In this document: piece by piece, positions 8,978-16,906 of the stretch | Layout: each line of letters starts with the position of its first letter | Position numbering within the stretch: the first letter of the stretch is position 1 | DNA from: Bacteroidetes bacterium CG18_big_fil_WC_8_21_14_2_50_41_14 | GTDB lineage: Bacteria > Bacteroidota > Bacteroidia > Bacteroidales > F082 | Length of the DNA: 34,152 nt | Direction: 5' to 3' | NCBI GenBank assembly: GCA_002771745.1 | Contig: PCUL01000411.1 | Span: forward strand, 556-34,707 | Notes under the pieces: model-generated | Database searches by the model: none | The model's input: only the letters and a program-made list of their open reading frames with translations | What the model was told of the DNA's origin: nothing | Translations under genes and position numbers: made by a program

Positions 8978-9592
8978 GTGACTAAGTTCAAAATAGTTAA
9001 TTATCTGAAAAATTATTACCGGAAGAAATCAAAGTTCTCCATTGCATCTGATATTTTTTTTCTGTTATTCATCCTGTTGATCCTGATTCCTTCAACACGA
9101 GTTGAGGTTGTTTCCTTTTTTATCCGTTTGACATCATCGGCTCCATCCGAAATGAAATCGGAAGACCAATTTCTCATACCTGAAGACACGAAATCATGGT
9201 CGATTACGGATATGAACGGAAAACAAATTTATCTGACCTCACTAATGGATGACAAGCCTGTTTTTATCAACTTTTGGGCTACCTGGTGTCCGCCATGTGT
9301 GGCCGAGTTACCAGGTATCGCTGAACTGTACAACAAGTATGGTGACCAGGTGAATTTTATCCTTGCTTCCAACGAATCAGTTTCAACAGTTCTTTCGTTC
9401 GCTAAAAAGCGCCAATTGACCGAACTTCCCTTTTTTCAATATACAGATGTTCCTGCTGCATTATACTCTGAAAGTATTCCAACTACTTTTTTATTAAACA
9501 AAAACGGCCAGGTAATATTGAGTAAAAAAGGTGCAGCCCGTTGGAATTCGGATCAAATGAATCAAATAATTGATCAATTATTAAAAGAATAA
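8978..9592 (+). CDS. Membrane-anchored TlpA/ResA-like thioredoxin-fold protein
   Basis: A 204-aa protein starting at GTG 8978, the only reasonable start upstream of the membrane anchor. One transmembrane segment (FFLLFILLILIPSTRV, about residues 27-45) places the rest outside the cytoplasmic membrane. The thioredoxin-fold domain has the active site WCPPC with cysteines 104 and 107 (FWATWCPPCVAELPG) and the cis-proline in ESIPTTFLLN. It belongs to the TlpA/ResA/redoxin group, which reduces or isomerises disulfides in the periplasm, for example in cytochrome c maturation. No cytochrome gene is nearby, so the substrate is open. Confidence 0.88.
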   Translation: MTKFKIVNYLKNYYRKKSKFSIASDIFFLLFILLILIPSTRVEVVSFFIRLTSSAPSEMKSEDQFLIPEDTKSWSITDMNGKQIYLTSLMDDKPVFINFWATWCPPCVAELPGIAELYNKYGDQVNFILASNESVSTVLSFAKKRQLTELPFFQYTDVPAALYSESIPTTFLLNKNGQVILSKKGAARWNSDQMNQIIDQLLKE

Positions 9593-9614
9593 AGCCAGTT
9601 AACCTTGTAAATAC

Positions 9615-9622
9615 TATTTTTG
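9615..9622 (+). promoter_or_regulatory. -7 element TATTTTTG of the beta-barrel gene
   Basis: An exact TAnnTTTG match 18 bases before ATG 9641, in the gap after the TlpA-like gene. It gives the beta-barrel gene its own start with a leader of about 12 bases. Confidence 0.5.
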
Positions 9623-9640
9623 TTAATAAAATAACTACCA

Positions 9641-10309
9641 ATGAATAAACGCTCTTTTGGATTTTTAGTTTTATTTATCATGCTCTTTGGCAGCATGGGA
9701 TTTTCACAAGTCATTAGCGAAAACGCTAAACGCAAGATAACCATTGGATTTGACATGTTTACCGACCTCTTGCAGAACATTCCATATAATATGGATGTAC
9801 GGGCGATTCACCAGGGAGCTAATATTTATGGAATGTATAATTTTCAAATTGGTAAAGGCAATTCGTCCTTTGGCATAGGATTAGGTATTGGCAACCACAA
9901 TATGTACAGCCACTCGAAGATTGACGATATAAAGGCAGACACTATTGTGTTTTCTCCAATCAACGAATCATTCAAACGCAGTAAAATTAATCTCACCTAT
10001 TTGGAGTTACCAATGGAGTTGAAGATTCGTTTTAAAAATGAGATCAAGATGGGCGTTGGGTTTAAGATTGGATATTTGTTGAGTAGCAAGGAGAAATATG
10101 TTGGTGACACTCCCGAACAGGCGACGCGAGTTACCATCAAATCAAAAACCATTTCGCAGACCCAGGATTATGCCTATGGTTTTACCCTAAGAGTTGGATA
10201 TAAATCAGTAAATTTGTTTGGATATTACCAGATTTCACAAATATTCAACAAGGGACGAGGTCCCGAACTTTATCCCATTTCGGTAGGTATTACTCTTACC
10301 CCTTTTTGA
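9641..10309 (+). CDS. Outer-membrane beta-barrel protein
   Basis: The 222-aa protein begins with a signal peptide (KRSFGFLVLFIMLFGSMGFSQ). It consists of alternating-hydrophobicity strands with aromatic girdle residues, typical of the eight-stranded porin-like/OmpA-like barrels of Bacteroidota (PF13568 type). Strand examples are FGIGLGIGNHNMYS, LTYLELPMELKIRF and YGFTLRVGYKSVNLFGYYQ, and the C-terminal strand ISVGITLTPF ends in Phe, as required for BAM recognition. The ligand or function is unknown. A bidirectional terminator separates it from the convergent ahcY. Confidence 0.82.
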   Translation: MNKRSFGFLVLFIMLFGSMGFSQVISENAKRKITIGFDMFTDLLQNIPYNMDVRAIHQGANIYGMYNFQIGKGNSSFGIGLGIGNHNMYSHSKIDDIKADTIVFSPINESFKRSKINLTYLELPMELKIRFKNEIKMGVGFKIGYLLSSKEKYVGDTPEQATRVTIKSKTISQTQDYAYGFTLRVGYKSVNLFGYYQISQIFNKGRGPELYPISVGITLTPF

Positions 10310-10332
10310 CAAAAAGAAAAAGCTAGACACAT

Positions 10333-10367
10333 AAAAAAAGCGACACCTTCTGGTGCCGCTTTTTTTA
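10333..10367. terminator. Bidirectional terminator between the beta-barrel gene and ahcY
   Basis: GCGACACC and GGTGCCGC form a stem with one A-C mismatch around TTCT, flanked by seven As on the left and seven Ts on the right. U tracts are therefore produced on both strands. It sits between two convergent genes. Confidence 0.85.
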
Positions 10368-10382
10368 TTTTAAGGTGTGTTA

Positions 10383-11810
10383 TTAATAACGGTAATGATC
10401 TGGCTTATAGGGGCCATCTAAATTTACACCCAAATAATCAGCTTGATCTTTTGACAACCGTGTGAGTTTTACTCCAATTTGTTCCAGATGTAAGCGGGCT
10501 ACTTCTTCGTCAAGATACTTAGGAAGCCGGTATACGCCTACTTTATATTCATTGCGTTTTTCCCAAAGATCAATTTGAGCCAGTGTTTGGTTGGTAAATG
10601 AGTTGCTCATCACAAAACTGGGATGACCTGTGGCACAGCCCAGGTTCACCAGGCGACCTTCAGCCAACAAGAAAATGGCATGACCATCTGGAAATAAATA
10701 TTTATCTACCTGTGGTTTGATGTTAATTTTCTTAATACCAGGTAATTTCTCAAGTTTACTAACTTGAATTTCGTTGTCGAAATGACCAATATTACAAACA
10801 ATGGCCTGATCATTCATGTTTGCCATGTGTTGAGCGGTAATGATATCTTTGTTTCCTGTGGTGGTAACAAAAATATTACCAAATTTTACAGCTTCTTCCA
10901 TGGTAGTAACCTGAAAGCCTTCCATTGCTGCCTGTAAGGCGCAAATGGGGTCGATTTCTGTTATCATGACCCTGGCACCATAACTGCGCATAGAATGTGC
11001 TGAGCCTTTACCAACATCACCATAACCGGCAACCACTACCACTTTTCCTGCCAGCATCACATCGGTAGCGCGTTTGATGCCATCAGCCAGCGATTCACGA
11101 CAACCATACAGGTTATCAAACTTCGATTTGGTAACAGAATCGTTTACATTAATAGCTGGTATCAGCAATTCTCCTTTTTCGAACATTTGATACAAACGAT
11201 GAACCCCGGTGGTTGTTTCTTCTGAAACGCCTTTCCAATCGGCTACAGTGCGGTGCCATTTTTTAGGATCTTCGACCAGGGTGGTTTTTAATAATTCTAA
11301 AATTTCGCCTTCTTCAATACTCTCCGGAGTTACATTTAGTAACGAAGCATTCTTTTCTGCGGCAAAGCCTTTGTGAATAAGCAGCGTGGCATCGCCACCA
11401 TCATCAACAATCAATTGAGGGCCTTTGCCATCAGCGAAACTAAGCGCCTGGAAGGTACACCACCAATATTCTTTTAATGATTCACCTTTCCAGGCGAAAA
11501 CAGGAATTCCTGCTTCTGCAATGGCTGCGGCTGCCTGATCTTGTGTGGAAAAAATATTACAACTGGCCCAACGCACATCTGCACCAAGAGCGACCAGGGT
11601 TTCGATGAGTACGGCCGTCTGAATGGTCATGTGCAATGACCCTGTAATACGAACCCCTTGTAAAGGTTTTGTTTTGCTGTATTTGTCACGAATGGCCATT
11701 AAACCCGGCATTTCTTTTTCAGCAATTTCAATCTCTTTTCTGCCCCATTCGGCAAGAGAAATATCTGCAATCTTATATTGCAATTGTTCTTCGATGATTA
11801 ATTCTGTCAT
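10383..11810 (-). CDS. ahcY: Adenosylhomocysteinase (S-adenosylhomocysteine hydrolase)
   Basis: A complete 475-aa SAH hydrolase, which reversibly splits S-adenosylhomocysteine to adenosine and homocysteine in the cytoplasm with tightly bound NAD+. The substrate domain shows [16 protein letters not shown] and [12 protein letters not shown], and the Rossmann fold GYGDVGKG is at 262-269. Further family blocks are [25 protein letters not shown] and NIGHFDNEI. The C-terminus [16 protein letters not shown] is the conserved tail that reaches the neighbouring subunit's NAD site (Lys/Tyr). Its length and all motifs are normal. It is transcribed from a -7 element back to back with that of the divergent dehydrogenase gene. 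Confidence 0.98.
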   Translation of the reverse strand: MTELIIEEQLQYKIADISLAEWGRKEIEIAEKEMPGLMAIRDKYSKTKPLQGVRITGSLHMTIQTAVLIETLVALGADVRWASCNIFSTQDQAAAAIAEAGIPVFAWKGESLKEYWWCTFQALSFADGKGPQLIVDDGGDATLLIHKGFAAEKNASLLNVTPESIEEGEILELLKTTLVEDPKKWHRTVADWKGVSEETTTGVHRLYQMFEKGELLIPAINVNDSVTKSKFDNLYGCRESLADGIKRATDVMLAGKVVVVAGYGDVGKGSAHSMRSYGARVMITEIDPICALQAAMEGFQVTTMEEAVKFGNIFVTTTGNKDIITAQHMANMNDQAIVCNIGHFDNEIQVSKLEKLPGIKKINIKPQVDKYLFPDGHAIFLLAEGRLVNLGCATGHPSFVMSNSFTNQTLAQIDLWEKRNEYKVGVYRLPKYLDEEVARLHLEQIGVKLTRLSKDQADYLGVNLDGPYKPDHYRY

Positions 11811-11878
11811 GTTTAAAATCTAATTCGTCTAATGATCAATAGGTTATGATAATAAAGTTTATTAACTTTAGAAGTGCA

Positions 11879-11896
11879 CAAAGATATGTATTTTTG
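11879..11896. promoter_or_regulatory. Back-to-back -7 elements of ahcY and the dehydrogenase gene
   Basis: Positions 11879-11886 read TATCTTTG on the minus strand (for ahcY). Positions 11889-11896 read TATTTTTG on the plus strand (for the YqhD-like gene). Only two bases separate them, so polymerase bound for one gene should exclude binding for the other. Leaders would be about 63 and 85 bases. Confidence 0.5.
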
Positions 11897-11987
11897 CGTT
11901 ATAGTGGATGAGTTTGAATAAGTTGAACCTCTTGAAACTTTTTACTTCATTTGTCAGTATAAAAAATGATAATTCAAAACCGCAATA

Positions 11988-13127
11988 ATGGAAAATTTTA
12001 CTGTATATAATCCTGTTCGTTTAATCTTCGGGAATCAGTTTAAAGATGAACTTGGTCCTTGTTTAAAAAAATTTGGTATGAATATTTTGCTGATTTACGG
12101 AAAGGGATCAGTAAAAAAATATGGTTACTACGATCAGGTAATGAATGTGTTAACTTCTGGTGGGTTTAAAGTAACAGAATACCCTGGAATTAAGTCAAAT
12201 CCTGTAATTGATGATGTGAGGGCTGCTGTAAAACTTGGCAAAGAAAAGAAAGCAGATGTGGTTCTTGCTTTAGGTGGGGGAAGTGTAATTGATTCCGCTA
12301 AAATCATTTCGTTAGGATTACAAACCGAAATTGATCCTTGGGAATTTATGACCTGGAGAATTCAGCCTGAGAAAACAACCCCGTTGGTTACTATTTTAAC
12401 CCTTGCGGCCACAGGTTCGGAAATGAATGCTGCCGCAGTAATTCAAAACCACGAAACCGGAGAAAAACTTGGCTTTGTAAACGAATTGTTGTTCCCCAAG
12501 GTGAGTTTTTTGAATCCTGAATTCACATTATCTGTTCCTAAAAATTACACGGCATTTGGAATTGTAGACTTAATTGCTCATTCGCTGGAGTCATATTTTG
12601 GCGAAGGAGAGCCTTCAATTACCGACAGCTTTTCTTTTTCTATCATTAAAGATGCAATGCGTTGGGCTCCAAAGCTATTGAACAACCTGGATAACTTGGA
12701 ATATAGAGCCAATATCATGTTAGATGCCACCCTGGCTCTAAATGGAATTACGAGTTACGGGAAAAAAGGAGGCGATTGGGGAGTACATGCCATGGGGCAC
12801 GAATTGTCGCTGCTGTTCGATACACCACACGGAGCCAGTTTGAGCATCGCTTATCCAGCATGGCTTAAACTTCACAAAAAAACATGTTCAGAAAGAATTA
12901 GTAAACTTGGTGATGCCCTGTTTGACACCAGCGATGTTGATGAAACCATCGAAAAACTCACCGCGTTTTTTGCATCTGTCGGATCACCGGTTAAACTGTC
13001 GGAGATTAATGTTAATGACAAACAACTGACAGAGATTGTTGAGCAATATCATCGAAATAAAGTTTCAGGAATGCATCATAAATTATCAAAACAGGATCAT
13101 CAAACTTTAGTGACACTGATGTCATAA
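11988..13127 (+). CDS. Iron-containing (type III) alcohol dehydrogenase, YqhD/BDH-like
   Basis: The 379-aa protein has the group III alcohol dehydrogenase fold. The nucleotide-binding GGGSVIDSAK is near residue 95 and the TLAATGSEMN motif follows. Metal ligands fall exactly at D194, H198, H267 and H281, the same numbering as in E. coli YqhD (DLIAHSLE, GVHAMGHELS, PHGASLSIAYPAW). It should reduce aldehydes to alcohols with NAD(P)H in the cytoplasm; BDH and YqhD relatives act on butanal and other short aldehydes or lipid-peroxidation aldehydes. The coenzyme preference cannot be read reliably. It is divergent from ahcY. The gene stands alone, so physiological context is lacking. Confidence 0.93.
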   Translation: MENFTVYNPVRLIFGNQFKDELGPCLKKFGMNILLIYGKGSVKKYGYYDQVMNVLTSGGFKVTEYPGIKSNPVIDDVRAAVKLGKEKKADVVLALGGGSVIDSAKIISLGLQTEIDPWEFMTWRIQPEKTTPLVTILTLAATGSEMNAAAVIQNHETGEKLGFVNELLFPKVSFLNPEFTLSVPKNYTAFGIVDLIAHSLESYFGEGEPSITDSFSFSIIKDAMRWAPKLLNNLDNLEYRANIMLDATLALNGITSYGKKGGDWGVHAMGHELSLLFDTPHGASLSIAYPAWLKLHKKTCSERISKLGDALFDTSDVDETIEKLTAFFASVGSPVKLSEINVNDKQLTEIVEQYHRNKVSGMHHKLSKQDHQTLVTLMS

Positions 13128-13161
13128 TGTAGAAACCCTAATAGCTAGTATGGATATAAAC

Positions 13162-13169
13162 TAATTTTG
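13162..13169 (+). promoter_or_regulatory. -7 element TAATTTTG of the histidine kinase gene
   Basis: An exact TAnnTTTG match 24 bases before ATG 13194, in the 66-base gap after the dehydrogenase gene. Confidence 0.5.
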
Positions 13170-13193
13170 TTGCATCGTTAAAACCATCGCAAA

Positions 13194-14837
13194 ATGAAAA
13201 ATAAGCAAGACTTAGAGTCTGATAAAAACGACAACACAAGTCGATTGAAGGAACGTATTCATGAATTGGAAAACAAACTAAGTCAGTATGAAAAATCGAT
13301 TTCTGAGTTGACATCAAAAAACATTACCTATACCGATGTACTTAACCATGTGCCTCTTGCCATGTTAAGCCTCGACACATTTGGTTATATTCAGTTTATT
13401 AACAGTACATTTAGCAAGTTATTCGATTATGCACAGACCAACCAAAATCAACATGTACATATCAGCAGGTTTTTGCAGTTTGACGACACCAGATTAAGTG
13501 AAAAAATCTCCAGGTTACTAGATGACCATATTCAGTTTGATATTGAGACCAGAATCTCTGATTTAGATGCTTCGGACAGCTATTTCAGGGTGAGGGGAAT
13601 TTCTATTACCAATAGTGAACATAAAGCCACAGCCCATTTAATCATTATTGGAAATATTACTCAAAGGAGGCTTGCTGAAAAGAATTTAATTTTAGCAAAG
13701 GAGAAGGCGGAAGAAGGGAATATGCTTAAAACTGCATTTCTTAGTAATCTTTCACATGAAATTCGCACCCCGTTAAATCATATTCTCGGTTTTCTTGAAC
13801 TTCTTTTAATGGAAAATTTGCCATACGAAGACCGGGAAGAATATACACAAATTGTGCGTGGCAGTAGTGATATTTTGCTAAAGCGTATCGAAGATGTCAT
13901 AAGTATTTCTAAGATTGAGACCAGGCAAATGGATGTGCATAATGATAACCTTGCAGTATCTGAGATTTTACATTATGTTATTAATGAGTCCAAAAGAATT
14001 CAACATCAACACAACAAGCAGCACTTACAAATTATTTTAAATGAACAAACTGATTACAAGAATCTTATCATTTCAGCAGATATTCGTAAAGTGCATCAAA
14101 TTTTACTCAACTTTCTTGACAATGCGGTTGTTTTTACAAGTACCGGTCAGATTGAGCTTGGTTATTTTATTGAGAATATGAACGGTATCTGTTTTTACGT
14201 AAAGGATCCGGGTATTGGAATAGCTCCTGAATTTCATGAGTCAATATTTGAACATTTCAGGCAAGTAGATAATTCACCCACTCGTGTTGTTGGCGGATCG
14301 GGGCTGGGGCTGGCCATAGCAAGCGGGATGGCCAAGCTGATGAAAGGATCAATTACCCTGGATTCGACACCTGAGAAAGGCTCCACTTTTTACCTTCACT
14401 TACCCGAATCCATTATCTCAGTCCAGTCGATAGCATCTAGTTATAATCAGTCGGGTATTAATTATTTATGGACTGACAAAACCATTTTGATAGCTGATTA
14501 CGAGCTTGCCAACTTTAACCTGATGAAGATGATGTTATCTAAAACAAAGGTCGAATTGCATTGGGCCAAAACCGGGGAAAAATTGATCAGTCATTTACTT
14601 GAGTTTAAAGCGGATCTGGTTATTCTTGATGTTGATCTTCCCGGAATTCCTTTGGTGGAATTAATCAATAGAATAAAACAACAAGACAGGCAAATTCGCA
14701 TCGTAATAATTGGAAATGAATTGGATTTTGAGCAAACCCAAGTGATTGAAAAAGAACAAGTTGATCACATATTGTTCAAACCAATCAATAAACCTGAACT
14801 CCTACATGTTATCAACAAGCAGTTTGCGGTATCGTGA
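13194..14837 (+). CDS. Soluble hybrid sensor histidine kinase (coiled coil-PAS-HisKA-HATPase-REC)
   Basis: The protein has 547 aa and no membrane segment, so it should sense a cytoplasmic signal. Order: a coiled coil at about 8-42, a PAS domain at about 45-160 (LNHVPLAMLSLDTFGYIQFIN is its start), and HisKA with the phosphoacceptor H188 in SNLSHEIRTPLNHILGF. The HATPase_c follows with N-box FLDNAVVF, G1 DPGIGIAPE (338-346) and G2 GGSGLGLA (367-374). The C-terminal receiver-like domain (about 425-547) has the phosphoacceptor D479 in VILDVDLPG and lysine in ILFKPIN. The acidic pair is reduced to ADYE and the switch Thr/Ser is Gly (VIIGNE). The receiver may be a weakened or regulatory-only module. 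No cognate response regulator lies beside it. Confidence 0.92.
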   Translation: MKNKQDLESDKNDNTSRLKERIHELENKLSQYEKSISELTSKNITYTDVLNHVPLAMLSLDTFGYIQFINSTFSKLFDYAQTNQNQHVHISRFLQFDDTRLSEKISRLLDDHIQFDIETRISDLDASDSYFRVRGISITNSEHKATAHLIIIGNITQRRLAEKNLILAKEKAEEGNMLKTAFLSNLSHEIRTPLNHILGFLELLLMENLPYEDREEYTQIVRGSSDILLKRIEDVISISKIETRQMDVHNDNLAVSEILHYVINESKRIQHQHNKQHLQIILNEQTDYKNLIISADIRKVHQILLNFLDNAVVFTSTGQIELGYFIENMNGICFYVKDPGIGIAPEFHESIFEHFRQVDNSPTRVVGGSGLGLAIASGMAKLMKGSITLDSTPEKGSTFYLHLPESIISVQSIASSYNQSGINYLWTDKTILIADYELANFNLMKMMLSKTKVELHWAKTGEKLISHLLEFKADLVILDVDLPGIPLVELINRIKQQDRQIRIVIIGNELDFEQTQVIEKEQVDHILFKPINKPELLHVINKQFAVS

Positions 14838-14992
14838 TTCCCATTCCTTTCGCACATTGGCCTCATGTATATTGTAAAAATGACTTCTGTGCAACCATTC
14901 ACAAAGGCTTTTTGTCAACAATACGAATTATGAATGGATTTTATTAACTTGCTGCCCTGTTTTTCTGTGGAAAGAAAAACGAAAAGGGTCGC

Positions 14993-15538
14993 ATGGAATT
15001 TGATAAATCTTTTATAATTAAGTTGTTAAGGAACGATAAAAAAGCACAAGAGGCTTTTTATCTGCATCTTGCCCCAAAAATGTACGGGGTTTGTTTGCGT
15101 TTTGCATTGGATAAAGATGATGCGGCGGATATTCTTCAAGATGGCTTTATCAGGGTTTTCGTTCATTTAAAAGATTTCAGGGGAGAGGGATCGCTCGAAG
15201 GATGGGTTCGGCGCACGATCGTAAATACTGCTATTAACTATTATAACAAAAAAATTAAGCAGGGAGTTAAAACCGATTTAGATCAGGTAAAAGACACAAA
15301 TCAAACCAGAAGTTTGGTTGTTGAGAATATGTCATCGCGCGAATTACTGAATATGATTAATGAGTTACCGGATGGCTATAGAACTGTTTTTAACCTGAAT
15401 ATCATTGAAGGTTACACGCATAAGGAAATTGGGGAAATGCTCGGGATTTCTGAAAACACATCTAAATCGCAACTTTCCAGAGCCAGGGCAAGTCTGCAAA
15501 AGCGATTAAAAATAATTGAAAAGAAAGAAAATTTGTGA
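14993..15538 (+). CDS. ECF-type RNA polymerase sigma factor
   Basis: The 181-aa protein contains sigma region 2 (about residues 15-85: AFYLHLAPKMYGVCLRFALD, ADILQDGFIRVFVHL, GWVRRTIVNTAINYY). Region 4 covers about 120-175, with the helix-turn-helix TFNLN-type core YTHKEIGEMLGISENTSKSQ. Region 3 is absent, as in all ECF factors. It directs RNA polymerase to a specific regulon. The stop codon overlaps the GTG start of the next gene, an anti-sigma-like membrane protein, which is the usual arrangement for an ECF factor and its regulator. No TAnnTTTG element is evident upstream, so autoregulation from its own sigma promoter is possible. Confidence 0.93.
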   Translation: MEFDKSFIIKLLRNDKKAQEAFYLHLAPKMYGVCLRFALDKDDAADILQDGFIRVFVHLKDFRGEGSLEGWVRRTIVNTAINYYNKKIKQGVKTDLDQVKDTNQTRSLVVENMSSRELLNMINELPDGYRTVFNLNIIEGYTHKEIGEMLGISENTSKSQLSRARASLQKRLKIIEKKENL

Positions 15539-16887
15539 CAAACCATAATGACCATATCGACCGAATAATTAGGGAAAAGTTTGATTCCTTTGAGCCAACA
15601 CCACCTCCGCGTGTTTGGCAAGGGGTACTGTCTGGTATGGAAACCCAACAAAGGGCAAAAGCAAATAGGATCAGAACCACATCCGTATTGGCTGCTGCGT
15701 TCTTTTTAATTCTTCTTACCTGGTTATTTTTAATTCCTGAAAAGAAAACAATTTTTGAATCAACAGATTCGGTAGAATACACCTCCATTGAAGCTCCGGA
15801 AATGCCGGCCCATGTGCCAACTACTTCTAATGATCTTATCGCCAAAGAATCTCAGCCTTCGATCAATCAAAAACCAGAAGTAACTCCACCTGATAAAACA
15901 AACGGACTAAATCAATCGAAAAATGAAATCGTTGTTGCGAATGGTCCTGCTGCTTTTGAGGAATCTGAAAATCCGGATCCAATTGACAATGATACTGAAA
16001 AACAAATCAATGATTCGGAAAATCGGGTTTTTTTGGGAATTTCATACTTAAATTTTCGGGGATTAAATCAGGTGAATCATTCTATGTTTGAGCCATTTTT
16101 CTATTCGTTTCATCAATCCCAAAAAGTAGGAAAAGGAGGTGATAAAAACCTTGATCTGGTGAAAAATGTCCTAACAATAAAACCACATAATTGGTCTTCT
16201 TTTGTAGGTGTTTCACCTGAATTTGTTACTACCACTTTTGATTCTGTCACCCTTATAAATACGTATTCGGTTAATTATGAGCCGATATTTCATCTGAACA
16301 AACAGTTTTTTCTGCGTTTTGGAATTGGTGTTTCTTATGCCCGTGATCGGGGTTTTGCAAAACTTGATTATATCAGCAACGATTTAATGGGCACCTATAA
16401 TGATGTGTATGATGTAACGTTCGATTCTATTAACGGACAAGTGGTACCTACCTATTATACCAAAACTGTTGAGGTATGGGACAGCATCCGTCATTTGGTT
16501 ATTTCTGAAGTTACCAACCGTTATATCTATGTTCAGGTTCCTGTTCTGGTAGGCTATTTTCACCAGGGCAATCATTCATCTTTTAACTGGTATCTTTACG
16601 GAGGTCCTGCAATGAATATACAAGTTGGAAAGTTTATTGACAAACCGCATCCTGAGGAAAAAGTTGTCGAAATAGTAAATTTACAAAATAAATTGCCGGT
16701 GCGGAATAATACCTATTTTCAACTTTGGCTGGGTGCCGGCATCGAGTATAAACTCTCTAATCAGTTCTCTATGGCCATCGAACCAGGATACCGATACTAC
16801 ATCCATTCGATTTATAATAAACAAGGATATAATAAACCCCTTTCCGCTTTTACTTTAAGAATAGGGGCGATAATCAGGCTTAACTAA
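15535..16887 (+). CDS. Anti-sigma-like inner-membrane protein fused to a beta-barrel-like domain
   Basis: A 450-aa protein starting at GTG 15535, overlapping the sigma-factor stop by four bases (GTGA), which indicates translational coupling. Residues 1-40 (DRIIREKFDSFEPTPPPRVW) resemble the short cytoplasmic segment found before the membrane span in Bacteroidota anti-sigma-like proteins. One transmembrane helix follows at 49-67. A Pro/Glu/Asn-rich linker (about 70-160) leads to a C-terminal region of alternating strands (YLYGGPAMNIQVGKF, FQLWLGAGIEYKL, FTLRIGAIIRLN). That region looks like an outer-membrane beta-barrel of the PF13568 type. The reading that it holds the sigma factor at the membrane and links to the envelope is an inference. 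The barrel-like region could instead be a periplasmic sandwich. Confidence 0.8.
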   Translation: MTNHNDHIDRIIREKFDSFEPTPPPRVWQGVLSGMETQQRAKANRIRTTSVLAAAFFLILLTWLFLIPEKKTIFESTDSVEYTSIEAPEMPAHVPTTSNDLIAKESQPSINQKPEVTPPDKTNGLNQSKNEIVVANGPAAFEESENPDPIDNDTEKQINDSENRVFLGISYLNFRGLNQVNHSMFEPFFYSFHQSQKVGKGGDKNLDLVKNVLTIKPHNWSSFVGVSPEFVTTTFDSVTLINTYSVNYEPIFHLNKQFFLRFGIGVSYARDRGFAKLDYISNDLMGTYNDVYDVTFDSINGQVVPTYYTKTVEVWDSIRHLVISEVTNRYIYVQVPVLVGYFHQGNHSSFNWYLYGGPAMNIQVGKFIDKPHPEEKVVEIVNLQNKLPVRNNTYFQLWLGAGIEYKLSNQFSMAIEPGYRYYIHSIYNKQGYNKPLSAFTLRIGAIIRLN

Positions 16888-16906
16888 ACTCAGATATCAT
16901 TTTGCT

